Shown one piece after another: positions 34,444 to 43,047 of a stretch of 64,000 nt of DNA. Below the pieces are notes generated by a model. That model was not told the origin of the DNA. It saw nothing but the letters and a program-made list of their open reading frames with translations, and searched no databases. The translations under genes and the position numbers were made by a program. Location of the stretch: positions 1-64,000 of the forward strand of contig JBEKAB010000012.1 of assembly GCA_050018415.1 (NCBI GenBank). Direction: 5' to 3'. The stretch comes from UBA1161 sp002311745 (lineage in GTDB: Bacteria > Planctomycetota > Phycisphaerae > Tepidisphaerales > Tepidisphaeraceae). The first letter of the stretch is position 1. Each line of letters begins with the position of its first letter.

Positions 34444-36227
34444 TGAGTGTCGCGGAGTTGATGGAGCTGGACGACGTTCTTGAGCCGGTGATGGGAACAC
34501 TGGCGTCAGCGCGGCTCGAGCTGGCGCAGCAATGGTTGAGTCTTTCGCCCCGGGAGGCGCAGGAGCATTTCGAGGGGGAGCTGGGCCGCGTGCACCAGGC
34601 CCTGATGGGCAGTGGCGTGCGCCAGCGGATGCCCAGCCCCGCGGATGATGAACTAAAGCAAAAGATTCTTCAGCGACTGCAAGAACCAACGCCAACGGCG
34701 GGGGCGCTGCTCGCGACTATGCTGTTGCTTCATCCGCATGAGTTGCCGCACCTTTGGACATTGGATCAATTGCCGCCGTGGCTCGTCAATGCCTACCTCT
34801 CATACACCCTGGAAATGCCGTACATGTTTTGGTCCGAAGGTGAGGCTGAAACCTGGGTGAGGCACCTGGAATCGCATTTGGGCCACCTGCAAGAGCTGCT
34901 GGCGGCCAATGCGGTGTCGCAGCAGTGGCTGCAAATCGCGCAACGCGCCGTGGATCTGCATATGATCCCGGCGTATTCCGCGCGGCAAAATGTGTGCCCA
35001 CTGATGTCGCGCCGGGCCCGCATCCTGGAACAGCTTCTGACCGCGACGGGCCATCCGCTGGATCACGATTTCGCCCCCTCTTCGCCGCGGTCCCGCATCC
35101 GCCTGGGGGTGCTGGCAATCGATTTCCGCCCCAACACGGAACCGTTCGCGTCCCTGCCTTTGTACCACCATCTGGACCGCCGGCGATTCGAGGTGATCCT
35201 CCTGTCCATTGTTTCAACCGGTTGTGCGATGGAGCGCCTTTGCGCCGGCTGCGCCGACCGGTTTATCGCGTTGCCGCCGAAGCTCCAGCAGCAGGTCCAG
35301 GTGATCCGGGAGGCGGACCTGGACATCCTCCTGGTGACAACCGCCGTCACCGCGGCGCCCAACGTCGTGACGCTCCTGGCAGCCCATCGGCTGGCGCGCG
35401 TGCAGGTCGCCAGCATCTGCTCGAGCGTCACCACCGGACTGCGCCACGTGGACTGGCATCTGTCGGGCACCTACGTCGAGCCGCCGAGCGGTGCGCAGGA
35501 ACATTACAGCGAGCGCCTGCTGCTGCTGGATGGAACGGGACATTGCTACGACTTCGGCACCGAACCGGCCGGGCCGCTAGGCCCGCCGCCGTCACGACCG
35601 GAATCGGGCGTGGCCTCCGATGCGATCGTCTTCGTCTCCGGCGCCAACGCCTACAAAATCTCGCCCGAATTGGAAAACACCTGGGCGCAGGTCCTCGCCG
35701 CGACACCCAATTCCCGCCTCTTGTTGCATCTGCGCAACCCGAATTGGACCTTCGGATTTCCCTACGGCGCATTGATCGCGCGGATGAAAGACACCTTGCA
35801 GCGTCACGGCGTTTCGCCCCAGCGTCTGCTGCTGTTCCGCCCGTCGCGCACTCGGCAAGAATTCTTGCGGCGGATGCAGATGGGGGATGTGTATCTCGAT
35901 TCGTTTCCCTTTTCCGGAGCCACGACGCTCTTGGATGGCCTGCTGGTCGGCTTGCCGCCGGTCGTCATGAACGGCTGCCAGTTCCGCTCCCTGATGGGGG
36001 CGGGTTTCATGCGCGAACTCCACATGCAGGAGTTAATCGCCGACAACCCGCGAGCCTACATCCAGCTCGCGGTGAAATTGGCCACGGATGCGACGTATCG
36101 CGCGGCCATCGGGCAAAAGATTTCCGCAGCCATGTCGGCCGGACCACGATTTTTGGACGCACAGGATTATGCGCGGCAGATCGGCGAGGCGCTGGGGCGG
36201 GCGTGGGAATCGCGTGAGAGCGGCTGA
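34443..36227 (+). CDS. GT41-type glycosyltransferase (SPINDLY/HMW1C-like)
   Basis: 594 residues. The N-terminal 200 are helical without clear TPR repeats. From about 215 the GT-B part begins (IRLGVLAIDFRPNTEPFASL). The donor half has FVSGANAYKISPELENTWAQ, LLLFRPSRTRQEFLRR and DVYLDSFPFSGATTLLDGLL then VGLPPVVMNG, the UDP-sugar-binding pattern of GT41 (O-GlcNAc transferase and HMW1C N-glycosyltransferase). It may glycosylate proteins in the cytoplasm. GTG 34443 follows AGGAGAC. The gene sits between a GT4 head fragment and an FkbM tail fragment, so it appears to be an inserted cassette. Confidence 0.75.
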   Translation: MSVAELMELDDVLEPVMGTLASARLELAQQWLSLSPREAQEHFEGELGRVHQALMGSGVRQRMPSPADDELKQKILQRLQEPTPTAGALLATMLLLHPHELPHLWTLDQLPPWLVNAYLSYTLEMPYMFWSEGEAETWVRHLESHLGHLQELLAANAVSQQWLQIAQRAVDLHMIPAYSARQNVCPLMSRRARILEQLLTATGHPLDHDFAPSSPRSRIRLGVLAIDFRPNTEPFASLPLYHHLDRRRFEVILLSIVSTGCAMERLCAGCADRFIALPPKLQQQVQVIREADLDILLVTTAVTAAPNVVTLLAAHRLARVQVASICSSVTTGLRHVDWHLSGTYVEPPSGAQEHYSERLLLLDGTGHCYDFGTEPAGPLGPPPSRPESGVASDAIVFVSGANAYKISPELENTWAQVLAATPNSRLLLHLRNPNWTFGFPYGALIARMKDTLQRHGVSPQRLLLFRPSRTRQEFLRRMQMGDVYLDSFPFSGATTLLDGLLVGLPPVVMNGCQFRSLMGAGFMRELHMQELIADNPRAYIQLAVKLATDATYRAAIGQKISAAMSAGPRFLDAQDYARQIGEALGRAWESRESG

Positions 36228-36234
36228 AATGTGA

Positions 36235-36423
36235 TTTCGATTTGCTCCGCTTCCGCCCTCGACTGCTGCTCATCGAGCAAAGCACCGCCACACGTCCGAT
36301 CATACAGGACTTCATGAAAGCCCGTTCATACCATGGTCTTGGGGCCCTCCTCTCCAACGGAATCTACGCGCGCAGCGATCAAGTGGATGTGATCAAACGA
36401 TTCATGTTCCTGACCGGTCGCTG
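36235..36423 (+). pseudogene. Duplicate of the FkbM copy 2 tail
   Basis: The 62 codons read FDLLRFRPRLLLIEQSTATR and end KRFMFLTGR, almost identical to the end of FkbM copy 2 (KRFKFLTGQ). The DNA homology starts at TTTCGAT (34106 and 36235) and continues past the stop into the leader to about 36500. It has no start codon or N-terminal domain. Confidence 0.9.
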
Positions 36424-36589
36424 AAGAGCCGTCCTGTCGTTGCCGCCGCTGCACGGCTGGTGGAGGGCGAACCTCTCGAGCTTGGCATGCCTGGTACCAC
36501 CGCCCCTCGCCCGACCGCGCCGCGCAGGTAGGTAGGAGGCTTGTTGGCATTACCGCGCGTGCGGAGCACGCCGGCCTGATGCCGCGCTT

Positions 36590-36617
36590 CCGCGGGCCGC
36601 CGCCCGCGGCTATAAAT
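36590..36617 (+). promoter_or_regulatory. Hairpin plus TATAAAT box of paralogue 4
   Basis: CCGCGGGC (36590-36597), loop CGCC, GCCCGCGG (36602-36609), one base, then TATAAAT (36611-36617). The ATG at 36630 is 19 bases after the first T. The same architecture as at 27175-27202 although the downstream genes have diverged. Confidence 0.5.
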
Positions 36618-36629
36618 GCCGCGGTGCCC

Positions 36630-38390
36630 ATGACCAAGTCACGCTCTGGTTGGCTCTGGTTCATGGCAGCGGCCTCGCCGGCGCTGCTGCCGCCATGGCT
36701 CATCCTTCGCTACGGCGTCGATGTTCATTTTTGGGATGAATGGTCCCCTGATTTAGCCAGGCTCTACGTCAAAGCGCACCAGCATCAGCTCACGTTCACC
36801 GATCTCATCGCCCGGCACAATGAACACAGGCCGTTGATCCCTCGATTGGTTTACCTCGCCCTCAATTCCTTCACCGACTGGAACAACCTGGCCAATTTGT
36901 GGACCGGTTGGATTTTTGCCTTCATCGCTTCGCTGGCCATTTGGTGGCTCATCCGCAAAACCGCGCCGCCCGGCCGCGCATTGATCCTTTGGTTTCTGTG
37001 CAATCTTCTGATCTTCACCCCGGCACAGAGCGAGAACTGGTTGTGGGGCATCGGCGTTGCCAACATTTTGCCGATGACCATTCTCGCCGCGGCCGTCGTT
37101 GCCGCCGCGTCGGCACTGCGTCCCTGGCTCAAGCTGCTGATCTGTCTGCTGCTGGCGTCCGCCGCCACGTTTACCAACGGCAACGGATTTTTCTCTTGGG
37201 CTCTGGTCGGCGCGATTCTGGCATGGTCGCGGTCTGGTGATGAACTGTTCAAAAAGAGATGGCTCTTTGCCGTCTGGATGGCGGGGTTGGCGATCAATGC
37301 CGCACTGTACTTTTATCATTACCGCGGTCTTTCCACCTTCGGCGGTTTTTACACAACCCGGCCGCTCAGCGTGCTGCTTTACCTTCTCACTTTTTCTGGC
37401 AATGCGTTCGCTTACAGCACAACCTATTCATGGCAGACGGCGTGCACCGTCCTGGGCGGGATGATGCTGGCGATGTATCTCGCCGCCATCGGATATTTCA
37501 TTTATTGCTGGCGCAAAGGAGAGCTTGAGCTGTGCGGAAACATGCTGAGCTGGCTGGCGGTGGGCGGCTTTAGCGTGCTGAGCGCGCTGATCGCCGGCTT
37601 CTGCCGCGGGGGATCCGGGCCCCAGCAGGCGACTAATTCCCGTTATGTGGCTCACTCGCTGTTTCTTCCCATCGCGCTGATCGGCCTGATCCCCCTGATT
37701 TGCGATGATCTGCGCACGCGGCTGGCGGGGCGGCTCGATTCACTATGGACTCAGCTACCCGTTTGCCTTGCGACTTCGTTGATACTCGTCCAAATCTCCG
37801 CGTTTCCCTCGGCCATCGCCGGTTGCCAAAGTTGGCGCATCTACCAGCGCCAACTTAAGGCGGCACTCCTGCTGGTGAATATTTTTCCGGACAATCCGCA
37901 ATTGGCCTTTCTATTCCCGAGTCTAACGATATTGAAAAGCGAGGCCAACGAGTTGGACGCGATGGGCTATGTGCATCCGCCGCTGATCGCCGGGAACAAT
38001 GCCGCGCTGATACGCCCCGCGGACGCCGAATCGGCCGCCGGCGTCCGCGGCCAACTCGAAAGAGCCACCACCCCGCAGGTCGGCCAAATCAGCGCCACCG
38101 GATGGGCCGTCTTTCCGCTCCAGCGGCAAGTCGCGGATGCGGTTTTTCTCACCTATCAGAACAACCAACAGCAACCGATCATTTTCGCCCTGGCCGAGAT
38201 CGGCCTGGAACGGCACGACATCGCCACGCAATTGGGCGATTCGCGTTACCAGGGATGCGGCTGGCAGGCCACTTTCCCATTGGCCGGACTGCCGACGAAC
38301 CTCAAAGCCATTCGCATCGCCGCCTGGGCACTGGACGCCGAGAGCGGCAAGGCGTCGCCACTTGAAGGCGTGATCATGCTAAGCCGCTGA
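36630..38390 (+). CDS. Multi-membrane GT-C-like protein, paralogue 4
   Basis: 586 residues with the family plan: FWDEWSPDLARLYVKAHQHQ, ARHNEHRPLIPRLVYLA, TPAQSENWLWGIGVANILPM and a long helical region, then the beta-rich end with GWAVFPLQRQVADAVFLTY. It shares the SENWLWGIGVAN motif with paralogue 1 rather than with 2 and 3, so there are two subgroups. It is separated from the first three by the FkbM pair and the GT41 cassette. Start supported by conservation of MTKSRSGWLWF. Confidence 0.7.
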   Translation: MTKSRSGWLWFMAAASPALLPPWLILRYGVDVHFWDEWSPDLARLYVKAHQHQLTFTDLIARHNEHRPLIPRLVYLALNSFTDWNNLANLWTGWIFAFIASLAIWWLIRKTAPPGRALILWFLCNLLIFTPAQSENWLWGIGVANILPMTILAAAVVAAASALRPWLKLLICLLLASAATFTNGNGFFSWALVGAILAWSRSGDELFKKRWLFAVWMAGLAINAALYFYHYRGLSTFGGFYTTRPLSVLLYLLTFSGNAFAYSTTYSWQTACTVLGGMMLAMYLAAIGYFIYCWRKGELELCGNMLSWLAVGGFSVLSALIAGFCRGGSGPQQATNSRYVAHSLFLPIALIGLIPLICDDLRTRLAGRLDSLWTQLPVCLATSLILVQISAFPSAIAGCQSWRIYQRQLKAALLLVNIFPDNPQLAFLFPSLTILKSEANELDAMGYVHPPLIAGNNAALIRPADAESAAGVRGQLERATTPQVGQISATGWAVFPLQRQVADAVFLTYQNNQQQPIIFALAEIGLERHDIATQLGDSRYQGCGWQATFPLAGLPTNLKAIRIAAWALDAESGKASPLEGVIMLSR

Positions 38391-38560
38391 ATCCAATGGG
38401 CGCGGCTCTCCATCCAGCGCCCCAACGCCCCAGCGCCGATCCAACATTTCCTTTTTCTCCAGCAATCGAAACTGTATAAACGAACACGGATGACCCCTCA
38501 GGCTGTGGTGTCGTTGCCACCGCCGCGCGGCTGGGGTAGGGTGAACTTCTCGAGCTTGGC

Positions 38561-39742
38561 ATGTCTGACACCACCGCCCATCGTCTGCTGATCGAGGGAT
38601 GGCGTTTTCTGCCGCATTCTTACGCGATCGTGAATCAATTCCAGTTGCTGGAACTGTTGAACAGGCCGGACGTGACGCTCAGGCACCATGATCTGCCCTA
38701 CCTGAGAAATTCCTGGCAACCGGCCGGCGGGCTCATGCCCCCCGGTGACGAAGCTCGTTTGCGGGAAATCCCCGCCCCGCTGGATGCAGAAACGTTCGAC
38801 GTCGTCTATCGAATTGGATTTCCCCTGGACCTGCGGCCAAGCCCACGGGCGTCACGGACCGTCGCCTTCATCGCCTGCGAAGCCGGCGGCCTGGGTCCCT
38901 CCGAAGTCGCGGGCAACATCCCGCTGGCGCAGGCCCATCGCGATGGCAACGCCATCATCGTGACCCCCTCGCAATGGTCGCGGCGCGGCCTGCTCAACAG
39001 CGGCGCCGACCCCCAGCGCGTCAAGGTGATCCCCCACGGCGTCGATGGTTCCCTTTTCCAACCCCTCCCGCCCGAACGGAAGGCCCAGTTGCGCCAACGC
39101 CTGGGCATCAGCGATTTCACATTTTTCTTTACGGGCAGCGCCATGACCCCCAACAAGGGCACGGATCTGCTGCTCAAGGCCGCCGCCATCGTCGCCCAGA
39201 CCCATCCCCAGTTGCGCCTGCTGGTCAAAGGCGTCGATGCCCTTTACCGCGCGCGCGATTTTTTCGGCAGCGCCGTGCGACTGCTCACGCAAGCGGAGCT
39301 CAACCGCCTGCAAACCCGCCTGCGCTACGAGGGTGTCACCATGACCTTCGCCCAGCTCGCCCAAATCTACCAGGCCGCCGATGCCTACGTCAGTCCCTAT
39401 CGCGCCGAGGGGTATAATATGCCGGTTCTGGAGGCGATAGCCAGCGGTCTGCCGGTGATCTGCACCCGCGGCGGATCAACCGATGACTTCACCGCCGACG
39501 AATTCGCCCTGCGCATCGACAGCACCCAAGTGCCGTTGCCCGGCCCGGATGCCGTCGGGCGCTATGTCCTCCAGCCCAACTTGGATCATCTGGTGTCGTT
39601 GATGAAGCAGGTGATGGATGATCCGACGATCGGCGCCCGTGCCCGCCAAGCCGGCCCGGCCTTTGCCGCGACCAACTTCACCTGGCGCCGCGTCGTGGAT
39701 CAACTGCTGGAGGTTTGCTGCCCCCCAAACTCGGGCACTTGA
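38561..39742 (+). CDS. GT4-family glycosyltransferase
   Basis: 393 residues with a GT-B fold. GSAMTPNKGTDLLLKAAAIV and the donor-binding APD-type tail AADAYVSPYRAEGYNMPVLE then AIASGLPVICTRGGSTDDF are GT4 signatures (the EGYNMPVLEA glutamates contact the nucleotide sugar). The N-terminus HRLLIEGWRFLPHSYAIVNQ is the part duplicated at 34351. It is the last gene of the glycan locus. Confidence 0.9.
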   Translation: MSDTTAHRLLIEGWRFLPHSYAIVNQFQLLELLNRPDVTLRHHDLPYLRNSWQPAGGLMPPGDEARLREIPAPLDAETFDVVYRIGFPLDLRPSPRASRTVAFIACEAGGLGPSEVAGNIPLAQAHRDGNAIIVTPSQWSRRGLLNSGADPQRVKVIPHGVDGSLFQPLPPERKAQLRQRLGISDFTFFFTGSAMTPNKGTDLLLKAAAIVAQTHPQLRLLVKGVDALYRARDFFGSAVRLLTQAELNRLQTRLRYEGVTMTFAQLAQIYQAADAYVSPYRAEGYNMPVLEAIASGLPVICTRGGSTDDFTADEFALRIDSTQVPLPGPDAVGRYVLQPNLDHLVSLMKQVMDDPTIGARARQAGPAFAATNFTWRRVVDQLLEVCCPPNSGT

Positions 39743-39758
39743 CCGTACCAACATTACG

Positions 39759-40397
39759 ATGAACCCGGACGGCGACAAATCCGTGGATCGGCGGCGATTT
39801 TTTCGCCTGGGATTGTCGCAGATCCTGCGACCGCTGGCGGCCGCCGCCCAGCCGCTGCAGCGCACCGCCCGGCAACTGGCCAATCTCGATCGCCCCGCCC
39901 ATCCAGCGCCTGGGCGAATCCCGCTGAACGTCTGGCTGCGCCCTCCGGGCGCCCTGCCGGAGGAGAAATTCCGCCAAACCTGCACCCGCGGCGGCGACTG
40001 CGTCCGCGTCTGCCCTGCCCAGGCGATCCAGATCGATCCCGGCGGCAAAAAAGGCGATGGCTTGCCCTACATCGACGCCGACGCCGACGCTTGCGTCGTC
40101 TGCCAGGGCCTGCAATGCATGAACGTCTGCCCCAGCGGCGCCCTGGTTCCCACCTCGCTGAACGACATCGACATGGGCACGGCCGTCTGGTGGCAAGACA
40201 GTTGCCTGCGCCGCACCGGTGAATCGTGCACGATCTGCGTGGACCACTGCCCGCTGGGCAGCGCCGCCATCGAACTGAAAAACGGCCGCGTCGCGGTGAA
40301 CCCCCACGGCTGCATCGGCTGCGGCGTTTGTCAACACGACTGCCCCACCATCCCCCGCAGCATCACGGTCATCCCCGTCGCCGCGAAAACCGCTTGA
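39759..40397 (+). CDS. Ferredoxin-type protein, NapG/MauM-like
   Basis: 212 residues. The start SVDRRRFFRLGLSQIL resembles a twin-arginine signal (RRxF). Several cysteine clusters bind iron-sulfur: CTRGGDCVRVCP, CVVCQGLQCMNVCP, CTICVDHCPLG and CIGCGVCQHDCP, enough for four 4Fe-4S centres. The order matches NapG/MauM periplasmic electron carriers. No nitrate reductase or methylamine genes are nearby, so the partner is unknown. Starts 16 bases after the GT4 stop. Confidence 0.85.
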   Translation: MNPDGDKSVDRRRFFRLGLSQILRPLAAAAQPLQRTARQLANLDRPAHPAPGRIPLNVWLRPPGALPEEKFRQTCTRGGDCVRVCPAQAIQIDPGGKKGDGLPYIDADADACVVCQGLQCMNVCPSGALVPTSLNDIDMGTAVWWQDSCLRRTGESCTICVDHCPLGSAAIELKNGRVAVNPHGCIGCGVCQHDCPTIPRSITVIPVAAKTA

Positions 40398-40400
40398 ATA

Positions 40401-40510
40401 AAATGCAACCGCAGAGACGCTGAGACACAGAGACAGCCGCAGAGAAGAAATTGATTTTTAAAAAAGAGAATTTCTGTTTTCTCTGCGTCTCCGCGGTTGC
40501 ATTTGTTTTT
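40401..40510. repeat. Inverted copy pair of the GCAGAGACGC dispersed repeat
   Basis: AAATGCAACCGCAGAGACGC (40401-40420) and its near-perfect reverse complement (40485-40504, 19 of 20) enclose an A/T-rich centre, with TTTTT following. It could act as a terminator for the two converging genes. The same unit occurs at 42088-42142 and a relative at 55924-56011. Confidence 0.75.
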
Positions 40511-40568
40511 AAGAGAATTGAAAACGGTGCGGCATACCGGGCGGCGAGATAGGAAGCGTCGTCTTCTC

Positions 40569-42140
40569 TTAGGGGTGAGTCAGGCGGGTTTCGACGACGC
40601 GGCGCATCAGATCGCCGGGTGCGGGCCGGCCGGTCCATAATTCAAACTGCGCCGCGGCCTGGCGGACGAACATTTCGACGCCGCTGATGGTCTTGGCCCT
40701 CGCGGCTTCGGCCTGGGCGAGAAACTTCGTCTTCATCGGGTTGTACACGACGTCGAAAACGATCGTCTTGGCCGACCAGCGCGGCTCGTGGTCTCCCAGC
40801 GGGCTTTGATCGACGTGGGGATGCATGCCGACGGGCGAGGCGTTCATCCACACGTCGCAGTCGCCAAATCGCCGAAGCTCGAGGGCGGTCACCTTGCCGC
40901 CGCGGCCGCCATATGCTTCCGCCAGGGCGGTGGCGCGATCCGGCAGGTAGTCGCAGACCTGCACCGCCGCGCCGTAGTGCGCCAGCGCCGCCACGGCCGT
41001 GCGCCCCGCGCCGCCGGCGCCGATCACGCCAAAACGCAGGTCCTTGAGCCCATCGCGGCCGATGCCCGCGGCTTGGGTGATGCTGTCCAGCATGGCCGAG
41101 TAATCCGTGTTGCTGCCGCGCAGCTTTCCCGAATCGATTTTGATCGTGTTGACCGCGCCAATGCGCCGCGCCAGCTCTTCAATCTCCGCGTTCTTCCCCT
41201 GGAGATACCGCAGAGCGTTCTCCTTGTGCGGGATGGTGACGGACAAGCCGGACAAATCGAGCGGCGCGAAATTCACGAACGTTTCCATGAACGCCTTGAA
41301 GCTTTCGTAGCTCGGCTCCACGAGCATCGGAAGATAGACGCCGTCGTACCCAAGGGCGTCGAACGCGGCGTTATGAATGGCCGGCGACATCGAATGCCCC
41401 ACCGGATGCGCCACCACGCCGTACACCTTGGTGCCCGTGCCGATCGCGTTCCAGCGGTACAGTTTTTTCAGTTCGTCAATGGTGGCCTGGCCCGGCGCCG
41501 TCGCCTCGTCGCCGCTCAGCGACGCATAGGTCAGGAACGCGCCGAATTTTTTCGCCAGGACCCGGCTGATCAGCCCTGCCTCGCCCATGCAAAGGGCAAT
41601 CGTGGGCCGCTCCGGCGATTGCAGAAGCTCGAAGGCTTCCACGTTGTCGCGGATGCTGCGCGCGGTCCAGACAATCTTGTTGATCCGGGCATCAAGCCCA
41701 TTCATCTCGTTGACGACGTTGTACAGCTTGTTCGGCCGGCTGGAAAAATCGTGAACGCTCAGGACCACCGGCGCACGCACCTGCGCAAACAATTCCGCCT
41801 GGGCGAGGGCCGTCTTCAATTCGACGTCGACATAGTCCGCGTCCTCGGCCGCCGCGATCAGCAAGTTGAGCCGTTGCTCGTCGCTCAGATCGGACATTCC
41901 TCCTTCCCGCGTCGGCCGGCAGGTGACGATGACGGGAACGGAACAATCCTTCAGCAGCGGCAGGAAAGACGCCTCGCCGAGCGGATCGATGCGCAGCTCG
42001 ATCATCTCCGCCCCGGCTTGGACCGCGGCGGCGATATCGCGGCGAGCTTTGGCCAGATCATCCGTGACGAAAATGGGAACACACAGAAAGGTTTTTTTCT
42101 CTGCGGCTGTCTCTGCGTCTCTGCGTCTCTGCGGTTGCAT
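40569..42140 (-). CDS. aroDE: Bifunctional 3-dehydroquinate dehydratase / shikimate dehydrogenase
   Basis: 523 residues. The first half is a type I dehydroquinase: EMIELRIDPL, VPVIVTCRPTREGG, VVLSVHDFS, Schiff-base region RINKIVWTA, then CMGEAGLISRVLAKKFGAFL. The second half is shikimate dehydrogenase: YGVVAHPVGHSMSPAIHNAA, LSVTIPHKENAL, GAVNTI, GAGGAGRTAVAAL and VFDVVYNPMKTKFL. It catalyses the third and fourth steps of the shikimate path, as in plants and several planctomycetes. The first about 18 residues (MQPQRRRDAETAAEKKTF) are encoded by a dispersed repeat, so the start codon at 42140 is repeat-derived; family members normally begin at about LCVPIF. Confidence 0.93.
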   Translation of the reverse strand: MQPQRRRDAETAAEKKTFLCVPIFVTDDLAKARRDIAAAVQAGAEMIELRIDPLGEASFLPLLKDCSVPVIVTCRPTREGGMSDLSDEQRLNLLIAAAEDADYVDVELKTALAQAELFAQVRAPVVLSVHDFSSRPNKLYNVVNEMNGLDARINKIVWTARSIRDNVEAFELLQSPERPTIALCMGEAGLISRVLAKKFGAFLTYASLSGDEATAPGQATIDELKKLYRWNAIGTGTKVYGVVAHPVGHSMSPAIHNAAFDALGYDGVYLPMLVEPSYESFKAFMETFVNFAPLDLSGLSVTIPHKENALRYLQGKNAEIEELARRIGAVNTIKIDSGKLRGSNTDYSAMLDSITQAAGIGRDGLKDLRFGVIGAGGAGRTAVAALAHYGAAVQVCDYLPDRATALAEAYGGRGGKVTALELRRFGDCDVWMNASPVGMHPHVDQSPLGDHEPRWSAKTIVFDVVYNPMKTKFLAQAEAARAKTISGVEMFVRQAAAQFELWTGRPAPGDLMRRVVETRLTHP

Positions 42141-42142
42141 TT
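42088..42142. repeat. Dispersed GCAGAGACGC repeat overlapping the aroDE start
   Basis: The plus strand reads TTCTCTGCGGCTG, then CTCTGCGTCTCTGCGTCTCT and GCGGTTGCATTT, the same element as at 40401 in inverted orientation. It supplies the ATG and the first 18 codons of the minus-strand aroDE gene. Copies therefore flank aroDE. Confidence 0.8.
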
Positions 42143-42145
42143 AGA

Positions 42146-43021
42146 TCATGCCAGGGGCGAGCCGGTCTCTTTCATGCACTGCTCGATCTGCTTTTTGGTG
42201 TTGTCGCTGGCTTCCCAGAGGGGCAGGCGCAGCTCGCCGCTGTCCAGGCCGGCGGCTTTCATCGCGTGCTTGATGCCCACCGGGTTACCGTCCAAAAACA
42301 TCGCCCGCATCAGCGGATAGAGCTTCTTCAATAGCGCCGCCGCCTGCGTGTACTGATTGGCCGCGCACAGCTTGGTCAGGTTTTTGATTTGCCCGGGGAT
42401 CAGGTTCGACAGCACGCTGACGACGCCCTTGCCGCCGATGGACATGATTGGCACGGTCAGCGAGTCGTCGCCGGAGACGATCGTGATGTCGCACAGTGAC
42501 GCGATTTCCGCCACGAGGTTCAGATCGCCCGTTGCCTCCTTGATGGCGATGATGTTGGGATGGCGATTGAGGCGGGCCACCGTCGCCGGCGACATGGTCA
42601 CGCCCGTGCGCCCGGGAATGTTGTACAGCACGATGGGCAGGTCCACGCGATCGGCCAGGGTCATGAAATGCCGGTACAGCCCTTCCTGCGTCGGCTTGTT
42701 GTAATAGGGATTGACCGACAGGCACGCCGGGGCCCCGGCCCGCTTGGCGATCTGGTGCAACTCCAGGGCTTCGGTGGTCGCATTGGCGCCCGTGCCGGCG
42801 ATCACCGGCACTCGCCCGGCCGCGTACTGCACCGTCAGCTCGATCACCCGCGCGTGCTCTTTGAAATCCAGCGTCGGCGATTCGCCCGTCGTGCCCACCG
42901 GCACCAAGCCGTCGATGCCGTTTTTGATTTGATACTCCACCTGCTCGCGCAGACGCTGCTCATCCAGCTTGCCTTCGCGAAACGGGCTGATCATCGCCGT
43001 GATAGCGCCGCCGATATTCAT
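42146..43021 (-). CDS. dapA: 4-hydroxy-tetrahydrodipicolinate synthase
   Basis: 291 residues. GTTGESPTLDFKEH, AGTGANATTEAL, SVNPYYNKPTQEGLYRHFM, YNIPGRTGV and IIAIKEATGD, with the Schiff-base lysine, give a full DapA. It condenses pyruvate and aspartate semialdehyde for lysine and diaminopimelate. It ends six bases before the aroDE repeat and follows pdxJ by 26 bases in the same direction. Confidence 0.95.
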   Translation of the reverse strand: MNIGGAITAMISPFREGKLDEQRLREQVEYQIKNGIDGLVPVGTTGESPTLDFKEHARVIELTVQYAAGRVPVIAGTGANATTEALELHQIAKRAGAPACLSVNPYYNKPTQEGLYRHFMTLADRVDLPIVLYNIPGRTGVTMSPATVARLNRHPNIIAIKEATGDLNLVAEIASLCDITIVSGDDSLTVPIMSIGGKGVVSVLSNLIPGQIKNLTKLCAANQYTQAAALLKKLYPLMRAMFLDGNPVGIKHAMKAAGLDSGELRLPLWEASDNTKKQIEQCMKETGSPLA

Positions 43022-43047
43022 GATGGATTGATTCTAGATCGCCCGGC

